From NCBI GenBank assembly GCA_028456385.1, contig JALNQF010000393.1, positions 1 to 35,770 on the forward strand: 35,770 bases of DNA. Direction: 5' to 3'. The position numbers were made by a program, and so were the translations under genes. The stretch comes from Ophiosphaerella korrae. Lineage: Eukaryota > Ascomycota > Dothideomycetes > Pleosporales > Phaeosphaeriaceae. The notes beneath the pieces are model-generated. The model saw nothing but the letters and a program-made list of their open reading frames with translations, searched no databases and was not told where the DNA came from. This document shows positions 19,001 through 30,800 of this stretch, one piece after another. Each line of letters opens with the position of its first letter. Position 1 is the first letter of the stretch.

Positions 19001-21450
19001 TAGCATACCTAATATAATATCTTATTTATTATTAATTGTTATTATATCTATAACTATATTCTTAATCTTTAATCTTTTTTACCTTAATATTAAAGGTACT
19101 GTCTTAAACTATATAGGTTTCTAGAATAGTTTTCTTTTAATTATACTTAATTATTAAGGATATTTCTTTATTATATACTTTATTCTTTATATTTCTATAA
19201 ACTTCTTTAATATAAAGTTTCTTGTAGCTCTACTATTAATTATTAGTTATACTTCCTTTCTTTAGTATATACCTATTTTTATAATATATAGGCTTTTTAT
19301 ACCTCCTAGTTTTTCTTACTTTAGTAATTTATTAAACTATCTATCTTTCTAGGGCTATAGCCCTATTTTAAGTTTATATTCTTCGTATTTTAGATATTTA
19401 TTATTTATATATTTGTACTATAGTCTTCTTTAGACGTATTTTTTAGTTAATTTCGATCCTAGCCTTACTACTAAGTATCTATCTTCCAAGATTATTTCTT
19501 ATCCTTAAATATCTTCTACTATAATTACTCTTATATAGTTATAGCCTTTTCTCCTTATAAGCTATATATTGTTATTTACTTTAGAGTTTCTATATATAAT
19601 ATAATTCTTATCTAGGTATAATATCTATAATACTTTAAAGTAAACTAGATGTTTTAGGTCTATTATCTTGTTATCTCCTTCTTAGTACTTGTCTTTACTA
19701 AGTATATCTATTATTAGGATATAGTATACTATTAGTACTCTTAGTGTATAAGCTTTATTAATCTATTACGTCTTCTTTATAAAGTATTACTATTCTTTTA
19801 ATATAGGTATTCTTCTTACTATAACTATATATTACTTTATCTATTCCTAAAATAGTATAAACTTAGTTTCTTTAGGATTACGTTCTTTTTAGTCTTTATA
19901 CGCTTTTTCTATACTTATAACTATTAAGTATATTTAAACAAACTTCTATTCTTTATTTTATTCTTCTATATCTATAGTTATATAGCTATTATAACTATAT
20001 ATTATTAGCTAGGTATACTCTATACCTCTTATACTAACCTATCTCTTACTTCTTTATAGTCCTTTAGAGGTAGTTATAGTAGTCTCTTTATCTAGTACTA
20101 GTCCTTTAGCCTAAATTAATAGTACTAGAGGCTCTTCTCCTTCTAAATCTTCTATTAGTAGGCCTATTACTTATACTATTTCTTTTAGCTAAGCTTTTAT
20201 TCTCTCCTTTGTTACGGCTACTCTATATCTCTATTATAGGAAGTATCTTACTCTCTATTTACTAGAAAGATATATATAGTAGTTGTTATTATAATAAAAA
20301 GTCTAGTAGAGTATTACGTATTATACTTCTTTACTCCTAGCTACCTTTTCTTAAGGTTTAGCCTATACTTATAGTACTTCTTTCCTTTTTTTTAGTTATT
20401 TTTAACTAGGTTTCTTTCTTTAGGTTTTTACTTTTATAGTCTTTTATAAAGTATCCTAGTTTCTTATATTTATAGTATACTATATCCTTCTTTTTTTATA
20501 ATTAGTAGTCTTTTACGTAGTAGCCTAGTTTACTATAATTAAAGTATATAAAGTCTTTATTCTTCTTCTTCTTTTTATCTTTATTAGTATTAAGGACTAT
20601 TAGGTCTCTCTTATTATAGTTCTAGGTATAACCTCTATACTTGTTCTTCTTCTATTCTTAAAGATTATTATTAATTTATATTACCTATTACTTTAGAGCT
20701 TTTAGTATTTGTAGTTTCTTTATATATATTATCTTGTATTAGATTTTAGAGTTAAGTCCTTGTTTAAATTGTAATATTAGAGCTAACTTATTCTATTCTA
20801 TATTCTATAATAGTTATTTAAACTATAATATATACTTTAGAATACTCTAATTCTATATAAGCTTCTCTAGCTACTCTTTAGCTTATTAGGTAATTTCTAT
20901 ATCTCTAAATACTACTCTTATTTGTTTAGTAAAGTATTTGTAACTTCTAAAGATAGCTCTAGTCTTATCTTTCTAAGTTATTAGTAAATACGTTATATAG
21001 TCTATCTAGTAAGGTTTATACTATCTTATAGCGTCTTCTTTAAGATGTAATCTAATATATATTACTTTCTTTTCTTCTATATTAAAGTATAGTACTTATA
21101 TATCTATCTAAAGTTATACTAATATAATAAAAGGTCTTAGATTTTTTCTTGTTCTATTAAACTTCTTAAGAACAAGTATCTTTAGTAGTTTCTTTGTTGC
21201 GCTTGTTACTAGGCGTTATATAATTAGTTCTATTTAGTTTTATTTCTAGATAATTACTTTAATTTATACCTTGTTCTATTTTATATAGTCTTGTAGTTCC
21301 TTATTCTATATTTCTAGAGTATTAATTACTATCTTTATATCTTCTTTGTTATTAATTAGTTAGTTAAGACAACTTTTAATTATTTCCTATATAGTACTAT
21401 CTAATTTAGGACTACTCCTAGAGGCTTTATTTAATTATTTAGTTAAACTT
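16030..21450 (-). pseudogene. Gag-pol of the nested Gypsy element
   Basis: Minus-strand coding order from right to left. Gag has zinc knuckles near 20440-20590 (FNYSKLGYYVKDY). The protease site NSRATRNFI is near 19205-19245. Reverse transcriptase follows, with the catalytic YLDD intact at 18321-18332 and FKTV-, LPL- and FRI-type blocks to 18720. RNase H lies about 17560-18100, with a KYFSKK block and a DALSR-like end. Integrase lies about 16440-17450, with zinc-binding and D,D-35-E blocks parallel to the outer copy. A C-terminal chromodomain lies at about 16030-16160 (NYYLVEQIGIDEKGQLQEKI and ELEDNLNYSKKLEEF), which in chromoviruses directs integration to heterochromatin. Many TAA/TAG stops replace Gln and Trp codons. 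Region limits are estimated by alignment to 12500-24980 by eye. Confidence 0.85.
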
Positions 21451-21519
21451 TCTACTATTGTGTTAGCTAGACTATATATTTCTTACACTTCGCTTCTTAT
21501 AATAACTAAATTAGTAAGG

Positions 21520-21900
21520 TATAATAGGTCGCCTATTGTTAACTATAAGCGCTAGTAATAAAGAGTTAGTAGATTAAGAGATAATAATAAAAGCTTGTGT
21601 AAAGATTTATAATAACTATAAATAGTAGAAGATATTTTACAACTATCTTGTACTAGCGTTCTATAGTTAATAGATTAAATTACTAATACTATCCTAATAA
21701 TACGTATCTTACTAACTATATACTTATTATAATCTATAATCTATTAACGCTAAGAGTCTATAGACTATAGATTACTCTAGGTGTCCTAGTTATGTGTTGT
21801 CTCCTAATTAAGATTATTACTTTACTCGTCCTATAGTTTGTTAGTATCTAAATCGGGACTAATTAGTTCTATCTTAATTCCTTCTATTATACCTATAACA
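21520..21900 (-). repeat. 5' LTR of the nested element
   Basis: 381 bp, ends TATAATAGGTCG and CCTATAACA on the plus strand. Where it differs from the 3' LTR, apart from one indel, the differences noticed are C/T or G/A, as RIP would cause. The minus-strand primer-binding position starts CCTTACTAATTT, too altered to name a tRNA. Confidence 0.9.
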
Positions 21901-24900
21901 AAAATAGTTCTCTCTATATTAGAACTAGAAGGAATAAAAATTAAAAATATAGTTATAGATATAATAACAATTAATAACAAACAAGATATAATACTAGGTA
22001 TACTATAGTTATAAATAACTAACTTATATATTAATTATAGAACTAGAAAAATTAACTACTATAGAATAGATATATTAAAGGCTAACATAAGTACTTATAA
22101 AAGAGAATTTTCTAAAGAATATAAAAAATAGGAAAAATAGCTTATAGAGCTAGAAGATTATCTTCTAGAATATTAACTATAGGACTTAGTAATTAAAATT
22201 AAGAAAGTTAAAGACGTAAGATAGAGCCTAGTCTACTAAAAAATAGAAGAAGAATCTAAGATTAAATAAATATTTATCTAAAAAGTAATAAAAAAAGGAT
22301 AGATAATAGAGTCTAAATCCTTAGTAGTATATAGACTTATATTTGTAGATAAAAAAGAGATAAGTAAAAAAAGGCTCTACGTAGATTTTAGGAAAACTAA
22401 CGCAATTATAAATAAGAACTAATACCTACTACTATAAATAGATAGAATACAAGATAGACTATAAAGAGTAAAAATCTTTACTAAACTAGATATCTAGAAT
22501 ATATATTACTAGATTAGAATTAAGAAAGGAGATAAGTAGAAAATAGTATTTAGAATATAGTATAAACTATATAAGTATTTAGTTATACTATTTAGTTTAA
22601 TAAACGCACTAGTAGTATTCTAAGAATAAATTAATATAGTACTAAGAGAGTACTTAGATATATTTATATTTATATACCTAGATAATATTCTTATATTCTT
22701 AAAAATAGAAGAAGAATATATATAATATATATATAAAGTACTAGAAAAACTAGTAGAAAACAAGTTATTTCTTAAAATAAGAAAATACAAGTTCTACACA
22801 AAAGAAATAGATTTCCTTAGATTTATTATTAAACTAGGAAAAATTAAAATTAACCTAGGAAAGATTAGATTAATTAACGAATAGCTAATACTAAAAAACC
22901 TAAAGGAGGTATAATAATTTTATAGGCTAGCTAACTTTTATATAAAGTTAATAGTAAGATAGTCTAAAGATATAGAACTAATAATAAAACTTATAAAGAA
23001 AGATACGCTATTTAAATAGATAAAGGAATATAACAAAGTATTTAAAAAGATTAAAAAGAAGTTTATAGAAAACCTAGTTATTAGAATATATAACCTAGAC
23101 CTACTAGTAATAGTAAAAATAGATATATCTAATTTAGTCTATAGAATAGTACTAATATAAGAAGATCTAGAGACTAAAAAAGAATACTTAGTTAAATACT
23201 TCTCTAAAAAGATAAAAATAGTAGAACTTAATTACTTAATCTATAATAAAGAGATACTAGTAATTTATAAAGTATTTAAGTAATAGAGAGTATATCTATA
23301 AAGAGTAAAATACTAGATAAAAGTCTATATAGACTATAAGAATCTTATAGGATTTATAATAAATAAAGAGTTATTATAATACTATATAAGATAGTAGGAA
23401 TTCTTATTAATATTTAATATAGAAATTATATATATAAAAGAGAAAGATAACTAACTTATAGACGCTTTTAGTAGAAGACTAGACTTATAAGAAGAAGTAA
23501 GTGCTACTAGTATAGTTTTAGTTAAGAATAAAGAAAGATACTTAGTTCTAAATACACCTAAAATAGCTACTATAATTAAAAGAATAAGTAGTAAGCTAGA
23601 TAAATAGATTTAGAAAGTAATATAAGAAGTACCTAAAGAAATAAAAAAACTAGAAACTTAAGAAGGATTTGTATAAGCTTATAGAAGAACGTATATCCTA
23701 AGAAAAATCTAAAGAGAATTTATATAATAATTCTATAAATTACTAGTATATAGTTACTAAAGTATTAAAAAAATATTAGATAGACTACTAAGAGACTACT
23801 ATATCTTAAAAGTAAGATAACTAGTAATAAAAGTACTATAAGACTATATAGAATGTTATAGAAATAAATATAATAGATATATACTATATAGAATACTATA
23901 ACTAGTAGAAGTACTAGAATAACTATAGAGAGTTATTACGATAGACTTTATTATAAAGTTACCTAAGTCTAAGAACTTAATATTAGGAGTTAAGTATAAT
24001 AGAATTTTTATAATAGTAGATAAACTTATAAAGTATATATACTTCTAACTATATAAAGAGAAAAGTAAGATAGAGGTTACTACGTACTAGGTTTTAGAAA
24101 CTATAATTAGTTAATATAGACTACTAGATAAGATTATTATAAATAGAGATATATAATTTATATTAAAACTATAGGGAATAATAGTAGTATAAATAGGAAT
24201 TAAATATATAATATCTATAGTATACTACTTATAAATAGATAAATAGTTAGAACGAATAAATTAGTTAGTAGAATAATACTTAAGATACTACTTTAACTAC
24301 AATTAAAACAATTAGGTATAACTACTACCTATAGTATAGTTAGTATACAATAGCGTAAAGAATATAGTAATAAGAGTATTACTTTTCTTTATATACTATA
24401 GATTTAAACCTAATATATACTAGATACTAAGAAATTAGATATCTTAGTCTTTAAGAAGAGAAAACTTTACTAATAGACTTAAAGATATATATAACTAACT
24501 AAGACAAGATATAGAATTTCTATATAATTATATAGTAAAGTACTACAATAAAAAATATAAAGAAGGACCTTAATTTAGAAAAAGAGAAAAAGTATAGTTA
24601 GTATAGAAAAATATTAAAAGTAAATAACTAAGTTTAAAACTAGACTACGTTAAGATAAGACTATATAAAATTAAAAAAGAAGTTATACTAGTTATATTTA
24701 AACTAAAGCTACTAAATAAGATAAAAATATACTTAATATTTTATATAGCTCTACTAAAACAAGTACTATAAGAAGTAAAACTACTAGTATATAAAGTAGA
24801 TATATATAGAGAATAAGAAAAATAAGAAGTTAAAAAAATCTTATAGTACTAGTTCTATAAAAGAAAAAACTACTACTTAGTAGAATAGATAAGTATAGAT

Positions 24901-24980
24901 AAAAAAGAATAACTATAAGAAAAAATATAGGAACTAGAAGATAATCTTAATTACCCTAAGAAACTAGAAGAGTTCTAAAG
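21901..24980 (+). pseudogene. Protease end, RT, RNase H, integrase and chromodomain of the outer Gypsy element
   Basis: This continues the frame broken at 14915. Reverse transcriptase: LYVDFRKTNAI (22371-22403), FTKLDIQNIYYQIRI, YLVILFSLINALVVFQEQIN, and YLDN at 22675-22686, where the second catalytic Asp has become Asn. RNase H: KYFSKKIKIVELNY, then VYIDYKNLIGFI, then DAFSRRLDL near 23490. Integrase: CYRNKYNR (CxxC of the zinc domain), then TIDFIIKLPKSKN near 23940 (first Asp), NRDIQFILKLQG near 24150 (second Asp) and IDKQLERINQLVEQYLRYY at 24233-24285 (catalytic Glu block). Chromodomain: NYYLVEQISIDKKEQLQEKI and ELEDNLNYPKKLEEF near 24880-24980. In-frame stops are TAA or TAG at Gln/Trp positions. 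No functional product is possible. Confidence 0.9.
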
Positions 24981-25631
24981 TTAAAACCCTCTAGAGCGCC
25001 TTATAGTAAACTAAGAAAATTAGCACTACTAGCGCTAAATAGAGAGGCGTTAGGAACGCTTAATATAATAGGAGCTAGAATAGCCTAGACTATATCTTTA
25101 AGGTCTATCTCGGCCTCTAAAGTACAAGACTATTTAGATAATTTAACGTTATTATAAGCCTTTATCTTTTAAAGACGCTTAATATAAGAATAAAGATCTA
25201 CTAGCTTATAAAGAGTTAGCTTATACTTAGCTTTAGCCTCTATAAGCTATAATAATAGTATCTTTTAAGCTTAGTTAATAGCTTGCCCTATATAACTTAG
25301 TAAGAAGAGACTATATAGAAATTAAATACTTACACTCTATAAGAGAAATACTAGATAGTATATACTTATATTAGATATTAGCTATAATATACTTGTTATA
25401 GTATTTACTATCCTTTAAAGATATAAGATAAGTAAATTTTAATTAAGTATAATAGGTACAAGGAAATATTTTAACTTTATTACAAATAATACAAGTAATA
25501 AGAAAAAGCTTATTATAATTAGAACGCGAAGATATAGAGAATAATAAAGAATTAGAAATAAATAAAGAAACTAGACTAATAACTTTAGGCCTAAGGTAGA
25601 GAAATAAGAACCTACTTAGAGAGAGGAATAG
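24981..25631 (+). other. 3' untranslated part of the outer Gypsy element
   Basis: This lies between the chromodomain end and LTR-c. It corresponds to 15349-16030 in the nested copy (shared GAGCGCC-, AAAGTAC- and TCTTTTAAAGACG-like blocks, inverted). It ends in a polypurine tract (AGAGAGAGGAATAG, about 25618-25631) directly before the LTR, where plus-strand DNA synthesis would have been primed. A small reading frame here was not seen. Confidence 0.6.
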
Positions 25632-26106
25632 TATTATAGCTATAATAAAGGAAAGCTAATTTAAACTAATTAGCCCTCTTATAAATAATAATAACGTATA
25701 TAACTTATAGGGCTATAAACTTAACTAGGAAGCTAACTATAATAGAGATACGTAATAAATTTGTAATTTATAATCTTAGTAAATATAAAGTATAAATTTA
25801 TATACGTAATAGATTTATAATTTATAATCTTAGTAAATATAAAGTATAAAGCTAGCTAAAAAAGTATAGGTATATAGTTAGTAGTAATACGTATTATTAG
25901 AATAGTATTAGTAATTTAATCTTTTAACTATAGAACGCTAATATAAGATAGTTATAAAAAATCTTCTATTATTTATAGTTATTATAGATCCTAACACAAG
26001 CTTTTATTATTAACTCCTAATCTACTAACTTTCTAAGAACTACTACTTATAGTTAATAATAGGAGGCCTATGATACTTATAAGTTTATATAAGTAACTCT
26101 ATTATA
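25632..26106 (+). repeat. LTR-c, 3' LTR of the outer element and 5' LTR of the next gag copy
   Basis: 475 bp, starting TATTATAGCTATAATAAAGG and ending AACTCTATTATA. A 54-bp segment beginning TACGTAATA is present twice (25749 and 25803). The leader after it (CTTTACTAATTTAG) equals that after LTR-b. Confidence 0.8.
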
Positions 26107-27734
26107 CTTTACTAATTTAGTTATTAAAAGAAGTAAAGTATAAGTAGTATATAGTTTAAGCTAATATAATAGTAAAAAGTTTAACTAAAAAAAAAAGTAA
26201 AGTACTTCTAAGTAGCTATAAAGTAGATAATACTATATAGAAAGTATTTAAAAACAACCTAAATAACTTAATTTCTAAAAAAGAAAATATAAAATTAGTA
26301 ATTAAAGCTTTAGAAATATAGAATAAAAAACTATAAAATTGTATAAAGTAAAATAAAGCTTAAATTAAAGCTATTATAGTAAGATAAAACTAAATAGAAT
26401 AAATTACTAAAAGACTTAAAATAAGTATAATAAAAAAACTACTTAAAATACTTATACTTAAAAAGTTTAATAAAATAAAAAAGAAGCTAATACCTTTTAT
26501 AGTATTAGTATAACTCTAAATAGATATATAAGTACTATAATTTAATAGAGAAGATAAAAAAGTAATATATATTAAGATATACTTTAAAGAAAATATAATA
26601 AAATAGTTTAAACTTTACTAGATAAATTATATAATATATACTCTAGGAGTATAAAAAGATAAAATAAAAGCTATTTTTAAAAGTTATAAATACTTTATAA
26701 AGTAAATTAGAGTAGTATTTAAAAATATAAATATTACCTAATAAGTTAAAAAAAAGCTTAAAAAGCTTATATAATATTAAAGTATTCTAGAATATATATT
26801 ATTGTTTAAATAACTATTATAAAATATAGAATAAAATAAGCTATCTCTAATATTATAATTTAAATAAAGATTAAACTTAAAAATCTAATATAAAATAATT
26901 TATATAAAAAAACTATAAATAGTAAAAGCTTTAAAATAATAGGATATATAAGTTAATAATAACTTCTAAGAATAGAAAATAAATAAATATAGATAATACT
27001 CTAGAAACTATAATAGTAAAAACTTTATAATCTTTAATACTAATAAAAAAAAATAAAAATAAAAATAAAAACTATATATACTTTAACTATAGTAAAAAAA
27101 GGCTACTATATAAAAGACTATTAGTTAAAAAAAAAAAAGATATAGTATATTATAAATATAGAAAACTAAGATACTTTATAAAAGACTATAGAAGTAAGAA
27201 CTTAAAAAAAGAAGCTTAGTTAAAAATAACTAAAAATAAAAAAGAAGAATAAAAAGTATAAACTAAGCTTTAAGAAAAAGTAGTAGTAAGTAAAGAGTTA
27301 TAGTATATAATACTTAACTAAACCTTTTATTATAATAATAACTACTATATATACTTTTTTAGTAAATAGAGAGTAAGATAGTTCTTATAAAAGAATAGAG
27401 TAGTAGTAATAAAAAAAATAAAAATAAAAGTATAGTTAAAAAAAATAACCTATATAATAAACTTACTAATAAAAGATTTAAAAGGAAAAGAACTCTAAAA
27501 CCTATTAATTTTTACTAAAAGATAAGTAAAAAATAAAAAAACTACTATAGTTACTTTTAAAAAACTATAAAGTAATAAAAAATAAAATAATATAAAAAGT
27601 ATAAAGTATACTTAATTAAATATATATAGTTATAATAGCTATATAATAATAGATATAGTAAAATAAAAATAAAAATAGTAATTTCTTTAAAAAAACTTAC
27701 TAGTTATAAGTATAGAAAAAGTATATAAAGACTA
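26107..27734 (+). pseudogene. Gag N-terminal and middle region of a further Gypsy copy
   Basis: The leader and gag align collinearly with 12500-14150 of the outer element, including the shared KKLLKILILKKFNK, LVQLQIDIQVL, YFKENIIKQFK and SILEYI blocks. The zinc-knuckle region is at 27070-27190 (FNYSKKRLLYKRL frame-shifted by a one-base change). It is more AT-rich than the outer copy. It stops abruptly at 27734 (AAAGACTAG) against an inverted LTR, so protease and polymerase are missing. Together with LTR-c it is either the left half of a tandem copy or a recombination product. Confidence 0.75.
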
Positions 27735-27939
27735 GTATAATAGAGCTTACTAGAGTTAACTTCCTAATAGCTTATTAAAGTATTAGTAGATTAAGAGGTA
27801 ATAATAAAAGCTTATATTATAATTAGGTAATAAATATAGATAATAGTTAATTTATATATATAATATTAAGTATTAGCGTTTTTAGTTAGAAATTAGATTA
27901 CTAATACTATCCTAATAATACGTACAACTACTAACTATA

Positions 27940-30033
27940 GAGAGGTATAAAAAATAAAGAGTAATTTTTTTTTAAACTATTTTTAAACTTTTATAACTTT
28001 AAAACTATAATAGTTAAAATAATTATAAAATCTTAAATTTATAGAGAAAAGAGTAAAGTTTACTTTTTAAATAAAAAATTTCTAATATTATATAATTTAT
28101 ATTATTATATTAATAGTTAAAGTAGAAGTATTTTTTTTATAATTTTTCTTTTTATATAACCTTTTAATTTAGGTTTAAAAAAGCTTAATTTTTCTACTAA
28201 GCTTAATTTAGCTAGTAAAGTTTCTATAATTAAATTTTTAGTATAGATTACTTATCTAAGTATTTTTTTATAATTAAAGAAAAAAAATAAAAATATTATT
28301 TTTTTAGATAGCTTACGTAATATATTACTAAAATTTTAGTCTAGAGCTTATAAATTAATATTTTTTTAACTTTTTACTTTAATACTTCTAATTCCTTTAA
28401 AATACTACTAAATCTCTTAAAACTTAAATTAAACGTCTAGTTTCTATTAGAAGCTTATAGCTCTCTTAATAAGATAGCTACTATCTTAAAAAATAATATT
28501 AAAGTAATATATAATATAATTAATAGAATTAAAAAGAAAAAAGCTATAAAAGTCGAAGATATAAAAAGATATAAAGAAAGACCTATAAGAGTTTTTAAAA
28601 AAGAAAAAAAAGTTATTTTAAAAGATATAATTTAAAGCCTTAAAAAGATAAATAAGAGATTAATACTAGAAAATAATCTTAGTATTAGTATAAGAAAGTT
28701 ATAATACTTTTTAAAAGAAAAAAGAGTTACTACTAATATAGCTACTAAAAAGCTAATAATTTTAGCTAAATTAGCTAAACTAAAGCTAAAGTACTCTAAG
28801 AAGTAACTAAAGTTAGTAGAAAAAAAAAGATTTAGTCTAGAAAAGATTATATTTTTAGATAAAAGCTCTATATAAAAAGAGTATAGAGCTAGATAAAAGT
28901 ATTATAGAAAAGTTAGTAAAATTAAAGCTAGACGTTAGTTAATTTCTATTACTAATAAAAGTAAGTTTAAAAAAAAATTCTAGTAGGCTATTCTATTATA
29001 TTTTTTATCTATATTTTTTTTATTAAATTAGTTTTTTTATAGCTCTAATACTACTAAAGTTATAACTAGAGATATAACTATCTTAGTTTAGAGATCTATT
29101 TAGATATAAAGACAATCTAAATTAATTATTATAAGGAACTCTATAAAGATATTAACCTTTAATAATAAAAGATATATCTAAGAAGTACTAAATCTAGTAG
29201 TTAAAAAGTATATAAAATATAGTTAGTTTTACTACTTCTTTTTACTTCTTTATCTATCTATATATATATATATTAGTAATATTTTAGGTTTATATATTAA
29301 TTATATATTTAGAATAAAGATTTTAATAAGATAATTATAAAATCTATAAAGCTACTACTATTAAGAGTTAGTTTAAAAAAAATAAAGTTAAGCTTTATTA
29401 TTACTCTACCTATAGTCTAGATTTAAATCTAATTAAAAATATATAGAGTCTACTTAAAGGTAGGCTAAATAAATACTTTAGAAAGAGTTTAGGTATAGAG
29501 ATTAATTTAAAGAGTATAGAAGCTTTTAGGCTTACTATAATAGAAGAGTAGAACGCTATAAGCTAGTAGGCTATAGATAATTATATACTATCTTTACCTA
29601 GAAAGTAAGAAGCTATTAGAATAGCTAAAGGCTATTAGACTAAGTATTAGTTATATCTAATATTTATTTATTAACTAAAATTAAAAAAAAATAAGTTTCT
29701 TTATAAATTTTAATATAGTAATACAATATATCTATAAAGCTAGTATATTATAGGTTTTATATAGATAATTATTATATATAAAATAGAGGAAAAAAGATAC
29801 TAAAAATAAAAAGTTATAAGCCTTTAAATATAGCTAAAAAAGATACTCCTATTTTAGTAAGCTACTATAGCTAAAGTATACTTACTAAGCTATAGATTTT
29901 TATATAAACTAGAAGAACGAGATTTTTTCTTTAAAAATATTTATTGTTTTTAGTTATAGCTCTTATATTAAATAAGTTATAATACTTTTAAAAGTATTAA
30001 AATAATAATTATACTTTATTTTTTATACCCCGC
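27940..30033 (+). mobile_element. Tc1-like transposon relic B with terminal inverted repeats
   Basis: The left end GAGAGGTATAAAAAATAAAG (27940-27959) is matched by the complement of the right end, GCGGGGTATAAAAAATAAAG (30014-30033); two mismatches in 20. Both sides abut TATA, consistent with the TA target duplication of Tc1/mariner elements, though the exact duplicated bases are ambiguous in this TA-rich spot. The element is about 2.1 kb and inserted into LTR-d, so it is younger than that LTR. Confidence 0.8.
28440..29680 (+). pseudogene. Tc1-like transposase relic B
   Basis: Plus-strand frames, read through stops and small shifts, show Tc1-like DDE transposase blocks. FSLEKIIFLDKSSI near 28830-28875 holds the first catalytic Asp (family FSDEKSI). 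VLTFNNKRYIQEVLNLVV-like sequence is near 29150-29200. QQDNYKIHKATTIK-like sequence at about 29318-29360 holds the second Asp (family QQDNAxxHTA). YSLDLNLIKNIQSLLKGRLN near 29420-29475 holds the third site (family YSPDLNPIENLWSLLK). It is a different subfamily from relic A, which has PDLSPIENCW. Multiple frames and stops make it inactive. Confidence 0.82.
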
Positions 30034-30225
30034 TATATATACCTATATTTCTTAGCTAGATTTATACTTTGTATTTACTAAGATTATAAATTATAAATTT
30101 ATTACATATTTCTATTATAGTTAGCTTTTTAGTTATACTTATTACTTTATAGATTATATACGTTATTATTATCTATAGTAAAGCTAATTAGTTCTAGTTA
30201 GCTTTCTCTTATTATAGCTATAATA

Positions 30226-30800
30226 CTATTATAAGGTTATATACCTAATATAGATCTAGGGCCTAAGAGCTTATTAGTCTTAAAGAACTTAAACTTTATT
30301 AGCTTAACTAACTCTAAATATTATTTATACTCCTATAGATTATATTCTATAACCTAAAAGCTTATTAGCTATACTCTCTTTCTACTTTTCTTCTTTAATA
30401 GTTTACTTTTTTATAAGCTCTTAGTACTTATATTTCTTTAGTAACTACTTACTCTCTTTTTTTTACTATTCTTTTCTTTATAATACTTTACTATATACTT
30501 CTTCTTTTATATAGAGCTTAGTTCTATTAAGCTACTATACTTAATTAAGAGCTTCTAACCTAAAAAGAAAGTAAAACCTACTTTAACCTATAAACCTCTT
30601 TTCTATTTTATTAGTAGTAAGGTACTTAAACTATTAGATCTAAAATAATTTAGATTTATAATTTAGCCCTACTCTATAAATAGTTTAGTAGCTAGCGCTA
30701 ACTATATATATAGTTAGAGAGTAACTTAGGCCTTTTAGCTAAAATATTAATATTAATAAAAGAGAATAAAGATATTAAGTTTCTAAGAGCTTTTTTCTTC
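30226..30800 (-). pseudogene. Minus-strand coding relic with coiled-coil character, family unclear
   Basis: One minus-strand frame, reading TAA/TAG as Gln, gives a highly charged helical stretch: RLEALNQVQQLNRTKLYIKE, then QRKEQQKKESKQLLKKYKYQ. It ends IANKLLGYRIQSI near 30300. Such Lys/Gln/Glu-rich tails close many Fot1/pogo proteins, but no diagnostic motif was found upstream, so the family is open. Confidence 0.4.

Larger units (their letters stand above)
14921..21900 (-). mobile_element. Nested Ty3/Gypsy chromovirus with both LTRs and target duplication
   Basis: A 6980-bp minus-strand element of the same family as its host. The 5' LTR is at 21520-21900, followed on the minus strand by gag, protease, RT, RNase H, integrase and chromodomain. 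Next come a polypurine tract (AAAAAGAGAGATAG, complement of 15349-15362) and the 3' LTR at 14921-15348. It is flanked by AAAAT. It keeps more CpA/TpG and more catalytic residues than the outer copy, so it is younger, but it is still full of TAA/TAG stops and cannot move by itself. Confidence 0.92.
12111..26106 (+). mobile_element. Outer Ty3/Gypsy chromovirus, RIP-degraded, interrupted by a nested copy
   Basis: Order on the plus strand: LTR-b, gag, protease, then the inserted minus-strand element at 14921-21900, then reverse transcriptase, RNase H, integrase, chromodomain, a polypurine tract (GAGAGAGGAATAG ending at 25631) and LTR-c. Without the insert the element would be about 7.0 kb, normal for the family. 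Beyond LTR-c lies another gag leader rather than a target-site duplication, so LTR-c is shared with a neighbouring copy. Confidence 0.85.
27735..30225 (-). repeat. Inverted LTR-d, split by a Tc1-like element
   Basis: 27735-27939 plus 30034-30225 together form one LTR in reverse orientation. It starts TATAATAGAG at 27735 (complement of the usual LTR end) and finishes TAGCTATAATA at 30225 (complement of the usual start). The interruption falls within the ACTAACTATATACC block, continuous in other LTRs. It has one copy of the 54/55-bp segment. Confidence 0.8.

Noticed and set aside
21535..21898. LTR borders TGTTA...TAACA starting inside the repeat
   Set aside because: Sequence identity between the two LTRs extends 15 bp further left to TATAA, and only that border yields the AAAAT duplication and frame closure.
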